From Candidatus Bathyarchaeia archaeon (GTDB taxonomy: Archaea > Thermoproteota > Bathyarchaeia > Bathyarchaeales > Bathyarchaeaceae), in the NCBI GenBank assembly GCA_035283685.1, contig DATETJ010000004.1:1-64000 (forward strand): DNA of 64,000 bases, read 5' to 3'. The position numbers and the translations under genes were made by a program. Below the pieces are notes generated by a model that was not told the DNA's origin, searched no databases, and saw only the letters and a list, made by a program, of their open reading frames with translations. This document shows, one piece after another, positions 32,299 through 42,192 of this stretch; position 1 is the first letter of the stretch, and every line of letters begins with the position of its first letter.

Positions 32299-34209
32299 TT
32301 GGACACATGGTACCTGCTTGACGCCCAAGCCCAAGGCAGCACCGTCAGCCTAAGATTCTTCAACCCAGCAACAAACGAACTCAAAGAATTCAAAGACAGC
32401 TCCTACAAACCTTACTTCCTCCTTCCCCACCCCCTCAGCCCAACAGACCAAGAAAACATACGCAGCCTCAACGCAGAGACCGAAATCGTCAAAAAAACCG
32501 ACCTGTACACAAACGAACCCAAAGAAGTAACCAAAATCACAGTTTACAAACCCGAATTCCTCAAAAAAGCCACACGAAACCTCCAACACGCCTGGGAAAC
32601 CGAAATCGAATTCACCCACAGCTACGCCTATGACCACGGCTTGATATTCGGCGCACAACACAATATGACACAGGACAACCATTTCACACCAGTGCTAAAC
32701 CTCACACCAGACAAGAAAACCAAATTCAACACCCTCTACGCACACATCAAAAACACAGACCCGCCAAAATACGCTCAACTCGAACGCTGGTTCATAGTGC
32801 TCAACCAACCCGTCCCACAAATCAAACCAGACACCATGGACATAAGCGAAGAAACCAGCCCTGAAAAATACTTCTCAACTTTCACACTGTCAAAAATAGC
32901 CAACCTGCCCATCCCATTCACCTATGCCACACGAGGCGTAAGCGCATGGCTAAAATCAATAATACACGACTACCTCAGAAGACACAACATCCTCATACCC
33001 ACATCCATGGAGCTTCGCAGAGGCTTAGAAACCCACGAAGTCCCCGGCGCCTTAACCATAACACCCAAAAGCGGAGTATACTTCAACACCGTAGTCGCAG
33101 ACTTCGAAAGCCTCTACCCCAGCTGCATAGACAGCTACAACCTATCCTACGAAACAGTCGACTGCAACCACAACGAATGCAAAACCAACACCGTATCTGA
33201 CACAGGACACCACGTATGCACAAAAAGAAGAGGATTCCTAGCCGCACTCATAGGCGCACTCAAAGACCTACGCATCCACTGGCTCAAACCACAAACAAAA
33301 GACCCAACACTCACAGAAACCCAACGCCACCAAGCCGAAACCACAGCCAAAATGCTAAAACTCCTAACCGTGTCAAGCTACGGCGTCTCAGTACGAATCC
33401 ACGGACTAGCCTGCCCCCCACTAGCTGAATCAATCACAGGCTACGGACGCTGGGCACTACAAACCGCCTGGAACATAGCTGAACAACAGGGACTACACCC
33501 AGTCTACGGAGACACAGACTCACTCTTCCTAGAAAACGCACCCATAGAAAAGGTTGAAACCCTCACAAAAACAGTCAAACAACAACTGCACTTAGACTTG
33601 GCAGTTGAAAGACACTACTCGATCTGCGTCCTATCAGCAGCCAAAAAAGCCTACTTCGGCATCCTACCCGACGGCACCCCCGACCTCAAAGGACTAACAG
33701 CCATAAAATCAAACGCACCAAACTACATCCAAAACGTGTTCAAAAACTGCGTCAAACAACTCAGCACTGTCAAGAACGCAGAAGAGTATGAGCACGCAAA
33801 AGCGAGAATAGCCACAATGGTTGAAAAAACCATCAAAGACCTACGCGAGCGAAAGTTCGTACTCAAAGACATGATTTTCTCGGTGAAACTCTACCATGAC
33901 CCACGAGAGAAATTAATGTCCAAAGTTCTGCCCCAACCCTATCAATGTGCCAAACAACTCATCGACTCTGGCAAGCAAGTGAAGGAACGAGACACAGTCC
34001 ACTTCATCAAAGTCAAGCCCTTTACGTATCAAGGAAGAGAGTTCACAGTAAAACCCGCTGACAACGTCAACAACGTCTCAGAAGTCAACGTCGAAGACTA
34101 CACGCGCAACCTGACCACGGCGTTGAACCAAACCTTCACGCCCATGGGCATAAACTTCAAAACAGAAACCGAACCAAAAATAACCGACTGGCTAGGCAAA
34201 CAGAGCTAA
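32299..34209 (+). CDS. Family B DNA polymerase paralogue apparently lacking the exonuclease domain
   Basis: 636 residues starting at TTG 32299. The N-terminal PolB domain is clear (WYLLDAQAQGSTVSLRFF, KPYFLLP). No ExoI DxE motif is visible before motif A, VVADFESLYPS (D268). Motif B region KMLKLLTVSSYGVS lacks the usual Asn, and motif C is YGDTDSLF (D405, D407). In ordinary archaeal PolB motif A lies near residue 400, so about 140 residues are missing exactly where the proofreading domain should be. Spacing from motif A onward is normal. A non-proofreading, perhaps repair or translesion, enzyme is inferred. Confidence 0.8.
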   Translation: MDTWYLLDAQAQGSTVSLRFFNPATNELKEFKDSSYKPYFLLPHPLSPTDQENIRSLNAETEIVKKTDLYTNEPKEVTKITVYKPEFLKKATRNLQHAWETEIEFTHSYAYDHGLIFGAQHNMTQDNHFTPVLNLTPDKKTKFNTLYAHIKNTDPPKYAQLERWFIVLNQPVPQIKPDTMDISEETSPEKYFSTFTLSKIANLPIPFTYATRGVSAWLKSIIHDYLRRHNILIPTSMELRRGLETHEVPGALTITPKSGVYFNTVVADFESLYPSCIDSYNLSYETVDCNHNECKTNTVSDTGHHVCTKRRGFLAALIGALKDLRIHWLKPQTKDPTLTETQRHQAETTAKMLKLLTVSSYGVSVRIHGLACPPLAESITGYGRWALQTAWNIAEQQGLHPVYGDTDSLFLENAPIEKVETLTKTVKQQLHLDLAVERHYSICVLSAAKKAYFGILPDGTPDLKGLTAIKSNAPNYIQNVFKNCVKQLSTVKNAEEYEHAKARIATMVEKTIKDLRERKFVLKDMIFSVKLYHDPREKLMSKVLPQPYQCAKQLIDSGKQVKERDTVHFIKVKPFTYQGREFTVKPADNVNNVSEVNVEDYTRNLTTALNQTFTPMGINFKTETEPKITDWLGKQS

Positions 34210-34399
34210 ACCTGTTTCCCCTTGGCCTTATCCCAAGCCTCCTGATTTCCCCAACGAACTCCAGGTGAACTATTACGAAAACAACGCCCGAACATCAGCC
34301 CAACACTTATTAGCTAACTTAAATTATCTCGCATAACATAACAATTCACCTAAACAGCAAAACTGACCGAATAACCCTAACTGCAAACGGAGGCAACGC

Positions 34400-35182
34400 G
34401 TGACCAATTCGCATGAAGAATCTACTCAGTTTATCAACGAAGCCCTGCGAATCATAAACCACGCACAGAAAGAAAACGTTGTCCTCAGGCTAATGGGAGG
34501 CTTCGCCATAAGGCTACACTGCCCAAAACACGACTACCTCTACGACAAACTACAGCGAAAACCCGCCTACGACCTCGACCTAGTAACGTACACCAAATTT
34601 CGACCACAAATCAAAAAAATCTTCACAGACCTGGGCTACGCTCCAATGGCTTCAATGGCGCTCATGTTCGCAACTGGAAGAAGCAGACAGATTTACACGG
34701 ACGAGACGCACAACAGAAGCGTAGACGTTTTTTTCGATCGACTGGAGATGTGCCACACAATCGAATTCAAAGACAGGCTGGAGCTAGACAGCCCCACAAT
34801 AAGCCTTTCAGACCTGATACTGCAGAAGCTGCAGATATGCAAGATAAATGAAAAAGACATAAAGGATATTATGATACTGCTCAGAGAGCATGAAATCGGC
34901 GAAGCCGAAAAAGAAACAGTGAACATTCACTACATCGCAAAGCTACTTTCTAAGGGTTGGGGGTTCTGGTACACAACAACATCAAACCTAAGGAAAGTTA
35001 AAGGGTTCTTAAATGATTATGCTGCTGCTCTCACAGATGAAGACCGTAAAGATGTTGCAGCCAAAATAGACAGGCTGCTGAAAGCATTGGAAGACGAACC
35101 CAAATCACTACAATGGAAGATGCGAGCGAAAATAGGCACAAACAAACGCTGGTACACAGAAGTCGAAGAACTAGTCAGGTAG
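34400..35182 (+). CDS. Nucleotidyltransferase-fold protein (AbiEii/MNT-like)
   Basis: 260 residues from GTG 34400 with GGAGGCAAC upstream. VVLRLMGGFAIRLHC and AYDLDLVTYTKF give the GG...DxD pattern of the polymerase-beta-like nucleotidyltransferase fold. SVDVFFDRLEM supplies the third acidic position. Relatives include AbiEii toxins and sugar or tRNA nucleotidyltransferases. There is no adjacent antitoxin-like gene; it pairs instead with the phosphoesterase 12 bases downstream. Target unknown. Confidence 0.7.
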   Translation: MTNSHEESTQFINEALRIINHAQKENVVLRLMGGFAIRLHCPKHDYLYDKLQRKPAYDLDLVTYTKFRPQIKKIFTDLGYAPMASMALMFATGRSRQIYTDETHNRSVDVFFDRLEMCHTIEFKDRLELDSPTISLSDLILQKLQICKINEKDIKDIMILLREHEIGEAEKETVNIHYIAKLLSKGWGFWYTTTSNLRKVKGFLNDYAAALTDEDRKDVAAKIDRLLKALEDEPKSLQWKMRAKIGTNKRWYTEVEELVR

Positions 35183-35194
35183 GAAGAGAAGAAG

Positions 35195-36142
35195 TTGACA
35201 AAAATTCGCTTCCTGTTCGCAACAGACTTACACGGGTCAGAAACAGTCTGGAGAAAATTCCTAAACTCAGCAAAATACTTCAATTTAGACGCCCTTGTGC
35301 TCAGCGGCGACATGACCGGAAAACTCATCATCCCCATCATCAAGAAGCCAAATGGCAAATACTCATCCCACCTGTTCGGCGAAGCATACGAACTAACTGA
35401 CGCCGACATACCACCTTTCGAGGAAAAAGTGCGCAGAGTAAGCTACATACCATACGTGACAACACCTGAAGAAGCAACCATCCTCGAAGCAGACAAAGAA
35501 AAAACCGAGAAACTATTCGAGAAACTCCAAATAGAAATCATATCGAAGTGGCTATCCCTCGTGCCCGAAAGAGTTCCCAAAAACTGCAAAGTCATACTCA
35601 GCCCAGGAAACGACGACGTGTTCGTAATCGACGACGTAATCCGAAAAGATCCAAATGTAATCTTCGGCGAAGAAGAAGTAGTGCAACTAGACGAGGAACA
35701 CGAAGTCGCGTGCTTCGGATGGACAAACCGCACGCCGTGGAACAGCCCACGAGAATGCAGTGAAGAAGAACTAACCCAGAGACTCGAAAAAGTCGTGGCT
35801 CAAATCAAGAATATGACAACCGCCGTGTTCTGCTTTCACTGCCCACCATACAATTCAGTTATCGACATGGCGCCGAAGCTGACAAAGGATTTCAAGCCAG
35901 TCTATGAAGGCGGGCAACCAGTTATGATTCCTGTCGGGTGCAACGCCGTCAGGAAGATCATCGAGAAACATCAGCCGCTGATTGGGTTGCACGGTCACAT
36001 CCACGAAAGCCCAGGCTTCATCAAGATAGGCAGAACCCCATGTCTAAACCCCGGAAGCGAGTACGCCGAAGGCGTATTAAGAGCCTATCTAGTCGAGATT
36101 GAAGGCGACAAGATCAAGAAACTGCAGAGAGTAGAAGCCTAA
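35195..36142 (+). CDS. Calcineurin-like metallophosphoesterase
   Basis: 315 residues from TTG 35195. The metal-binding motifs are RFLFATDLHGSE, LVLSGDMTG, ILSPGNDDV, CFHCPP and LIGLHGHIHESPG, ending with CLNPGSEY. These are the five blocks of the dimetal phosphoesterase fold. The GNDD variant replaces the common GNHD. It follows the nucleotidyltransferase in one likely operon, so they may make and break the same nucleotide modification (inference). Confidence 0.85.
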   Translation: MTKIRFLFATDLHGSETVWRKFLNSAKYFNLDALVLSGDMTGKLIIPIIKKPNGKYSSHLFGEAYELTDADIPPFEEKVRRVSYIPYVTTPEEATILEADKEKTEKLFEKLQIEIISKWLSLVPERVPKNCKVILSPGNDDVFVIDDVIRKDPNVIFGEEEVVQLDEEHEVACFGWTNRTPWNSPRECSEEELTQRLEKVVAQIKNMTTAVFCFHCPPYNSVIDMAPKLTKDFKPVYEGGQPVMIPVGCNAVRKIIEKHQPLIGLHGHIHESPGFIKIGRTPCLNPGSEYAEGVLRAYLVEIEGDKIKKLQRVEA

Positions 36143-36585
36143 GCATGTCTCCTATTCTTGCCCACGGCGACTAACTTCGTGACATCGACGCGGAAGTCAA
36201 ACGGGTTCAACTTGAGTTTGGAAGCTGGCAAGTCAAAGAACTCGGAATTGTGGTAAAGCCTCACTGAAAAGCCGCCAGCTTCGTTGCGAACAAGTGAAAC
36301 CTTGGAAAACTCGCTCCATTTCTGACTCTTCTCCTCTTTCTTGCCCTTTCTCAACGTAAAACCTCTGTTGTCATACGCGAAAACCATGTGATACGTTCTT
36401 TTGTACAGCTGCCACCCGAGAAGGCCTGAGACGGCCACGTTGAGAAGCAAAATCAGGAACCGAAGAGTTACGTCGACTACGCCTATCGTAGTCGTAAGAA
36501 GAACTATCACTGCTTGCAGAAGAAAGATTATCATGCATGACTTGAAGAGGTCATAGAGCTGAACAGGTGCGTGAGTCTGACTCAT
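36139..36585 (-). CDS. Two-TM protein with PH-like C-terminal domain
   Basis: About 148 residues from ATG 36585. ATG/upstream codons to 36630 would overlap the preceding gene. Hydrophobic segments SCMIIFLLQAVIVLLTTT and LRFLILLLNVAVSGLLGW form a hairpin. A beta-rich domain follows (FAYDNRGFTLRKGKKEEKSQ, WSEFSKVSLVRNEAGGFSVR), resembling bacterial PH-like domains. It is downstream of 36596-37099, likely the same transcript. Overlaps the convergent phosphoesterase end by 4 bases. Confidence 0.6.
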   Translation of the reverse strand: MSQTHAPVQLYDLFKSCMIIFLLQAVIVLLTTTIGVVDVTLRFLILLLNVAVSGLLGWQLYKRTYHMVFAYDNRGFTLRKGKKEEKSQKWSEFSKVSLVRNEAGGFSVRLYHNSEFFDLPASKLKLNPFDFRVDVTKLVAVGKNRRHA

Positions 36586-36595
36586 AGCACAGTCC

Positions 36596-37099
36596 TCAGA
36601 TTTTGATGAAGCGCTTCGCTTGCTTGCCAATGTACGAATCGCTATGCACGATTTTTCCCGAGTCCACGTCTATCAAAGCCACACCAACGAACTGATCCTT
36701 GAAAGATTCCACCAGTTTCCTCACAGTGTCCGTGCTCCTCATGCTCAATATGAGTAACCAAGTCCATCTCATCTCGCTTTCTTTCATGCGAGACCTAACT
36801 GATTGAACCAGTTCGGCAAACCGTTTTTTATCCAAATCCTTCACTCTTTCGGCAGACACCATAAAACATCCAACATAATAGTTGGGATTCACAGTTGCTG
36901 AAAACACTCTTGACAAAAGGAAACCCTTCATCCGTGTGTTTCCATGGACAAAAGCATCAAACGTCACATCGTCTATGCGGTAGTTTCTGAATGACTCGGC
37001 GAAATCGGCTATCCAGCGACCCTTACCGATCATAAGGCTCTTCTCAATTTTCGTTATCGCTTCTTCCACCGACAAATGGATGACACCACATGAATCCAA
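36596..37099 (-). CDS. Hypothetical soluble protein
   Basis: 167 residues. No membrane segment. It has a mixed alpha/beta pattern with FRNYRIDDVTFDAFVHGNTR, RWTWLLILSMRSTDTVRKLV and GVALIDVDSGKIVHSDSYIG. The last segment looks like restriction-endonuclease-like or PAS-like strands but I cannot assign it. It forms an apparent two-gene operon with the following PH-like membrane protein. Confidence 0.55.
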   Translation of the reverse strand: MDSCGVIHLSVEEAITKIEKSLMIGKGRWIADFAESFRNYRIDDVTFDAFVHGNTRMKGFLLSRVFSATVNPNYYVGCFMVSAERVKDLDKKRFAELVQSVRSRMKESEMRWTWLLILSMRSTDTVRKLVESFKDQFVGVALIDVDSGKIVHSDSYIGKQAKRFIKI

Positions 37100-37160
37100 C
37101 TAACATGATCGATAGTTACTTTAAGATTTGCGAAATAAAAAGAAAAAGAGAAAAAGGGGT

Positions 37161-38840
37161 TTATTCAGGTGGAATTTCCGCGTAGATTGTGCCGTAGTCG
37201 ACGCCTGTTCTGGTGCCCTTGTTTCTGTAGTAGAAGTATATGAGAGCTCCAATGGCCAAGAGGATGATCGTGAAGTACCAGACCTCAGGGTAGGTTGTGC
37301 CGTAACCATATGGAGGAGCCACAACGGCATAGAGCAACCAAAGGTTACCTATCGTTGCAAGCAGGCCGATTATTGTAACCGCTGGAATTCCCCCAAGTGA
37401 GGGCTTGTAGGAGGACCGTTCATAGATGTCTTTTCGACGGTAAACGAACATGAGACCTGCGACCGAAGCCAAGAGGAAGAATATCGTGTCCCATATGTCA
37501 GTGGCCACCACGCCGCCGCCAGAGTTTATGAATCTGGATAGAATGTGATTTGAGCCTAGCCACTTGGGAAATACATCAGATTCTGCGAAGTTGCCTATGA
37601 AAGCCACTAGCATTACGAAGAGCACGGCCCATATGGGCGAGTGCCACCTTTCGTTCACTTCGGCAAGTTTCTCAGGCAGGACTCTGTCAAAAGCCATTGC
37701 GAAGACTATTCTTGAGGAAGTCAAGATGAATGGCGGAATATCATTGGCGACCCAGAAAGCTGCGAACACGAGCACTAGAATGGGCAACCAGTTTATGCCG
37801 TTTCCAAACGCGACGAAAGTTGCAATGTTCGGCATCCACGCCTTAGGCAGCGCAGATGGCAAGGTTGCGCCTCCATAAGACAAGAAAGAGTACGCGCTGA
37901 AGAACGAGTAAGTGTTGCCTGCACTTGTGACTTGTCCGACCATCATTGCTGCTCTTGCAACTAGCGCGGAAATTGATATGTAAAGGAAGACTACAAACGC
38001 GTTGGCAATGAATAAAGTCTTGGGTAAGCGTTTTGCAACTTCTTTGATCTCACCAGCCACGAAAGTTGACGCCGCGAATCCTATGTAAGCCCAGTATGCG
38101 CCCAATGAAGCATAGGCGACCGCTCCCCAGTAACCTCCTGCAAAGGGAGCCATGCCTTGCGACAAAGCATCATTAGTAAACGCCACGGGCAGCTGTCCAG
38201 TGAAAGATTGAATGCCTGACTCCATAGTCTGAGGCGAGGCAGTAAGCAGCAAACCGTAAATGAGAATGGTTATCGCTGCAGGGATCCAGAACATTATCTG
38301 AAGCAATAGACCTGCCATTCTGACGCCTAAAGTGGCAAGCAGCGAGAACAGGATGACAATGATCATTCCACCGACTAGCAGAACCTCAGGTGTGGCCAAG
38401 GTAGTAATAAGACTTGAAGGTAACCGGGCTAACTGGGAGTAGATGAGTATAGCCTCGAAAACCGCCGTGCCTATAAGCCCAAAAGAAACAGCGATGCTGA
38501 AAAACTCTGTCCAAGACGCGAGAAAACCAAGAGACGGGCTGAGAATCCTTGAGATGTACACGTAGCCGCCTCCAGATCTAGGCATCGCCGCGCCAAGAAT
38601 CGCAAAGACCCACACTGTCAAGAGAACAACAATGCCTACGATTATGAAAGCCATCACTATTGGCGGTAACCCTAGAAAGTAAGCATTTTCTGGAACTATT
38701 GCTGGTCCAGTGAATTGGAACAGTCGTTTTTGCCAGCCAAGACCAACCATGTTACACACTACGATCAATATTGCCGTGAGGAAGCCGATCTCTCTGACCA
38801 GTCCAGTCGCTTTTCTGACAAACACTTTCTTCTCTGCCAA
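37161..38840 (-). CDS. APC-superfamily amino acid permease
   Basis: 559 residues with about 12-14 hydrophobic helices. The first helix IGFLTAILIVVCNMVGLGW and the following AAMPRSGGGYVYISRILSPS are typical of amino acid/polyamine/organocation transporters (the unwound TM1 and the PRSGG loop). It resembles archaeal amino acid permeases with an extra large loop after TM1. A TATA box TTATATAA lies at about 38894-38901 upstream. Substrate unknown. Confidence 0.9.
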   Translation of the reverse strand: MAEKKVFVRKATGLVREIGFLTAILIVVCNMVGLGWQKRLFQFTGPAIVPENAYFLGLPPIVMAFIIVGIVVLLTVWVFAILGAAMPRSGGGYVYISRILSPSLGFLASWTEFFSIAVSFGLIGTAVFEAILIYSQLARLPSSLITTLATPEVLLVGGMIIVILFSLLATLGVRMAGLLLQIMFWIPAAITILIYGLLLTASPQTMESGIQSFTGQLPVAFTNDALSQGMAPFAGGYWGAVAYASLGAYWAYIGFAASTFVAGEIKEVAKRLPKTLFIANAFVVFLYISISALVARAAMMVGQVTSAGNTYSFFSAYSFLSYGGATLPSALPKAWMPNIATFVAFGNGINWLPILVLVFAAFWVANDIPPFILTSSRIVFAMAFDRVLPEKLAEVNERWHSPIWAVLFVMLVAFIGNFAESDVFPKWLGSNHILSRFINSGGGVVATDIWDTIFFLLASVAGLMFVYRRKDIYERSSYKPSLGGIPAVTIIGLLATIGNLWLLYAVVAPPYGYGTTYPEVWYFTIILLAIGALIYFYYRNKGTRTGVDYGTIYAEIPPE

Positions 38841-39061
38841 ATTCTCACTCTCTCAAATGGATTTTTCTTATAGAACATAATTGCTGAATCTTTATATAAT
38901 TTGTCATCCTGACGAAGGAAAATCTAACTTCGCTCCTTGAGAAAAGGCTTAATTCTGGAAGGAAAACCTCTTTCTAGCCGCATTTTTGAGCGAATACGTC
39001 AGAAAATTATTTAAGATTCTTACGTTGAACTAAGAAGAGACAAAGGAGAACTAGAAGAAAA

Positions 39062-39547
39062 ATGAGATCAGATTATGGACTTTACGGCGTTGCAGTAATG
39101 TGCTTCATATTGGGAGCCATTTTTGCATCAAGCATTATTCCAGGGTGGGAACTTACAGCAACAGCTTCAATGGCTCGCGGGGTCACTGTTACAGTTGTTT
39201 TCATGATGATAGGCATAATAGCAGCAGCGGTGGGCTACTCGGCTAGGCCAAAAGCAATGATCCCCCCAGCAGAACCAACACCAATGCCAACTCCGACACC
39301 CACAAGTGTGGAATCAACACCACCAGCAGAGGAGTCAGTTGAGTCCGTTACTCCGCCTCCAACGCATATCGAGGAAATTTCGGTTTCGCCTGAACCTTCA
39401 CCACCACAACCGACTGAGTCCTCTCCACCAGCTGTTGAGGCACCAGTGGAGGCAGCACAACCCACCCCGATTGAAGCGCCTGCAGAGGCTGCTGTAGAGG
39501 AAAAGCCCAAGCCTGCAAGAAGACGAAGGAAAAAAGCTACAGCCTAA
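39062..39547 (+). CDS. Two-TM protein with Pro/Glu/Ala-rich low-complexity tail
   Basis: 161 residues. Two hydrophobic segments lie at about residues 8-26 and 40-60, then about 90 residues rich in Pro, Glu, Ser, Thr and Ala, ending in a basic KPARRRRKKATA. The tail is disordered and its repeat-like PTPMPTPTPTS section resembles linker regions of surface proteins. A TATA-like TTATTTAAG lies about 50 bases upstream. Function unknown. Confidence 0.6.
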   Translation: MRSDYGLYGVAVMCFILGAIFASSIIPGWELTATASMARGVTVTVVFMMIGIIAAAVGYSARPKAMIPPAEPTPMPTPTPTSVESTPPAEESVESVTPPPTHIEEISVSPEPSPPQPTESSPPAVEAPVEAAQPTPIEAPAEAAVEEKPKPARRRRKKATA

Positions 39548-39584
39548 AAGCCCTCTTTCTCAAGTTCGCTCTTATTTGTAACTC

Positions 39585-39800
39585 TCATTTAGTGCTTTTC
39601 TTGTGTCTTTTCAAGTAATCTTCAAGACAGTTACATTCCTGCAGCTTGCTCTCCCATTCACTGCAACTAAAGAGGATGGAGACTACTGATTTCTTTCGCC
39701 TTGCAAACTTCGCAAAGCAGAACACTGAATCGGGATACTGGTACGCGTTGTGGTAGCGACAATTGCCACAGATTTTGCGCATGTGTTCAGTCTTCTTCAT
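39585..39800 (-). CDS. Small cysteine-rich protein
   Basis: 71 residues from ATG 39800, after the deoxyhypusine synthase stop. CGNCRYHNAYQYPDSVFCFA plus a later FSCSEWE give a four-cysteine arrangement that could bind zinc or an Fe-S cluster, followed by ECNCLEDYLKRH. Upstream codons to 39866 would overlap the dhs gene. Likely co-transcribed with dhs. No family recognised. Confidence 0.55.
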   Translation of the reverse strand: MKKTEHMRKICGNCRYHNAYQYPDSVFCFAKFARRKKSVVSILFSCSEWESKLQECNCLEDYLKRHKKSTK

Positions 39801-39822
39801 CGTAGGCTCACACCCCTTAAAA

Positions 39823-40815
39823 CTACGGGTTACCCTTTCTGTGGAAGCCCTTTCCAAGACGCTCAAGAACAGCGGCAGTCATCAGCGGAAAGGCAATCAA
39901 GGCGTCGCTAATCACCATAACTTTGCTCGCTTTGTGTTTCGTCTTCCCCCAACTTACTGTCTCTTCGATTGTTGATCCGGACAGCCCGCCCGACTCAGGT
40001 CTGTCGGTTGTGACAACAATCGAGTAGTCGAAGCCCTTGCCTGCCATCAACGCCGCATGCTGAACCGAGTTGCGAGGCACACCTCCACCCAAACAAATCA
40101 TGCCTAAACGTTCAGAACGTTCGTTGATGTCCAGTAACTCAGGCACTTCCCGAAACGCATCAACCATCAACGCTTTCCCCGGTTCATTCCTTTTGTGATG
40201 TACTCTGTGCACGTAAGCGAACTCTGAATCACGCATAGCGGGCAGAAAAATGGGCACGTTAGACTCGTATGCCGAGCGCACTATCGAGTCCCTGTCTTTG
40301 AGTCTTCTTCCGATCTCACGCATAAGTTCATTGGTGGACAATGGTTTTCCCTCAGTTTTTTCTGCGATCTCATCGAATATTTTCACTAGCGCTTCATCAG
40401 CTTTCACAAAGTCTTCCTCAGGCACGAAAACATCGTAGATTCGGTAAATGTGATACTTATACAGGAGATAATCATCAACAAGCCAGTGTCCCTGATAATG
40501 ATGCCCACCAACTGCCTCAATCAGGTCGTGGACCATGTTAGCTCCGGTGCTAACAAGTGCATCGATAAGTCTTCTTCTCATTAAATCCGCTATTACTGTG
40601 CGCAAGCCAGCCGGCACCATGGCTCCTGCCAACGCGAGGAAAATGGTGCATGTTTTGTCTTGAGCCATTTTCTCAAAAATGTCACAAGCCAACGCCAATC
40701 TCCCAGCGCCAAAAGAGCCAGAACTCTTGAACTGCTCAACCAGTTGGTTCACAGTCATGTCGGAGCCGAGTTTCATATGCATCACAGGCGTAGTCAAGAA
40801 ATCTTCGCGTTTCAT
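39823..40815 (-). CDS. dys: Deoxyhypusine synthase
   Basis: 330 residues. STGANMVHDLIEAVGGHHYQ is the NAD/spermidine-binding beginning. ICLGGGVPRNSVQHA and SGGLSGSTIEETVSWGK follow, the last carrying the lysine that forms the enzyme intermediate (about residue 300). The enzyme transfers aminobutyl from spermidine to aIF5A, a step limited to archaea and eukaryotes. Length and motifs are normal. Start ATG 40815. Confidence 0.9.
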   Translation of the reverse strand: MKREDFLTTPVMHMKLGSDMTVNQLVEQFKSSGSFGAGRLALACDIFEKMAQDKTCTIFLALAGAMVPAGLRTVIADLMRRRLIDALVSTGANMVHDLIEAVGGHHYQGHWLVDDYLLYKYHIYRIYDVFVPEEDFVKADEALVKIFDEIAEKTEGKPLSTNELMREIGRRLKDRDSIVRSAYESNVPIFLPAMRDSEFAYVHRVHHKRNEPGKALMVDAFREVPELLDINERSERLGMICLGGGVPRNSVQHAALMAGKGFDYSIVVTTDRPESGGLSGSTIEETVSWGKTKHKASKVMVISDALIAFPLMTAAVLERLGKGFHRKGNP

Positions 40816-41035
40816 CGCTCGTTCACAACCCTAGATTTGAGTCCACTATAGTGCAGTGAGAGAATGAAAAGTTTTCCAAGGTGCAAATGAACATTTTGGT
40901 CAACTTCCATCAGAAAGCAGTTGGACGTCTAAACCTTTGCCCTCTGGCTTCAAGTCTAATGCTTGAGAACCAAAACACAAAATATTTAAGAGAAACCTTT
41001 TACAGAACTTTTTCAAATTCGAGGCTTACTACCAA

Positions 41036-41947
41036 GTGCAAAGACTTACCGAAGAACGCGTGCCTCATTGCCAACAACGCGGATACTTTGATGAGCATTT
41101 AATCACACTTAACGCACAAGTTTATGGTGAAGCTTACATCTACGAAGACACCTACCTTGTCTATCATGACCCTTTAGGCAAGATGCTGTGGCTGACTTTG
41201 TTCGCACTTAAAGACAGCGACAATCAGATAGACCGGCTAGAGTGCGTCAAAGCTTCACTCACGGAATTTCAGCCAAGACAAATAAGAACGGCTTCTCCAG
41301 AGGAGTTGCCGCCTGCGATTGCCGACTACTGCTGCGAGAACGCCTTCTCGGACAGCGACTACCAGATCAAACTCGACGAGTTCGACGAAAACCTGCGAGG
41401 CGGCCCCTATGACAGCCTCAGATACCGTGTGAAAAACGCTATAAAGCGAGGATACACGTTAAACGTGGGCAAGGAGATCACACCTGCTCACTCCTATATC
41501 ATGGCTTATCATATATCACAAAAGAACTACAATCTCTGGGACTATCAACTCTATCTAAGACTGCAAAACTATATCATAAAAAGCTCGACAGCCAAGCTTT
41601 TCAACGTGCTTCGGGAAGGCGTATTGATAGGATTTGACGTTGTCGATTTTCTGGGCAACACGATGGCCACGCCGGTAGGCTTCTACCTAGACTATCCCTC
41701 TTTAGCGGATTTCATAATTCACAAAGAAATCGTTTATGCCAAAGAGAACAAGTTTGAATGGCTCGACATCGGATGGTCCTGCAATCAGGGGCTGGAAGAG
41801 TTCAAAAAGAAGTGGAAAGGAATCCCAAGGTTCAAGATCTGTGTGCAAGAGTATTTCGACAAAAAGCTTCTCGAAACCAGACGACGGAAAGCGCCCGCCC
41901 ACATAGCGCTACGAACAGCACATGCTCAGACTTCAAACCAAGGCTAA
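41036..41947 (+). CDS. Uncharacterised GNAT-fold (FemAB/DUF2156-like) protein
   Basis: 303 residues from GTG 41036. The C-terminal half resembles an acyl-CoA- or aminoacyl-tRNA-dependent transferase fold (TAKLFNVLREGVLIGFDVVD, WLDIGWSCNQGLEEFKKKWK), where a GLEEFKKKW motif is common in FemAB/DUF2156 proteins. The N-terminal half is variable. No catalytic residue can be proposed. Neighbours give no hint. The next 240 bases (41948-42192) hold nothing I recognise. Confidence 0.55.
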   Translation: MQRLTEERVPHCQQRGYFDEHLITLNAQVYGEAYIYEDTYLVYHDPLGKMLWLTLFALKDSDNQIDRLECVKASLTEFQPRQIRTASPEELPPAIADYCCENAFSDSDYQIKLDEFDENLRGGPYDSLRYRVKNAIKRGYTLNVGKEITPAHSYIMAYHISQKNYNLWDYQLYLRLQNYIIKSSTAKLFNVLREGVLIGFDVVDFLGNTMATPVGFYLDYPSLADFIIHKEIVYAKENKFEWLDIGWSCNQGLEEFKKKWKGIPRFKICVQEYFDKKLLETRRRKAPAHIALRTAHAQTSNQG

Positions 41948-42192
41948 TCGCTTCGCAACGTACTGCCTAAGCTTTTCAGAGAATGGCATGCTCCGTTTTT
42001 TTGGTGGATATGCCTTTCTGCGAGTCACTGAATCGCTGCTGTTTTTTCATTCGGCCTCAAAGTATCACGTGATGCCACTCCTTTGGTAGCTACTGTACGA
42101 GTTCCTCCGTGTTTGCTTGAGACCACTGTCGAAAGGTCAAACTAGGGAAAAAAGCACAATCCTTGTCTTAGGTCCTTTAGTGGTTGCGGATA

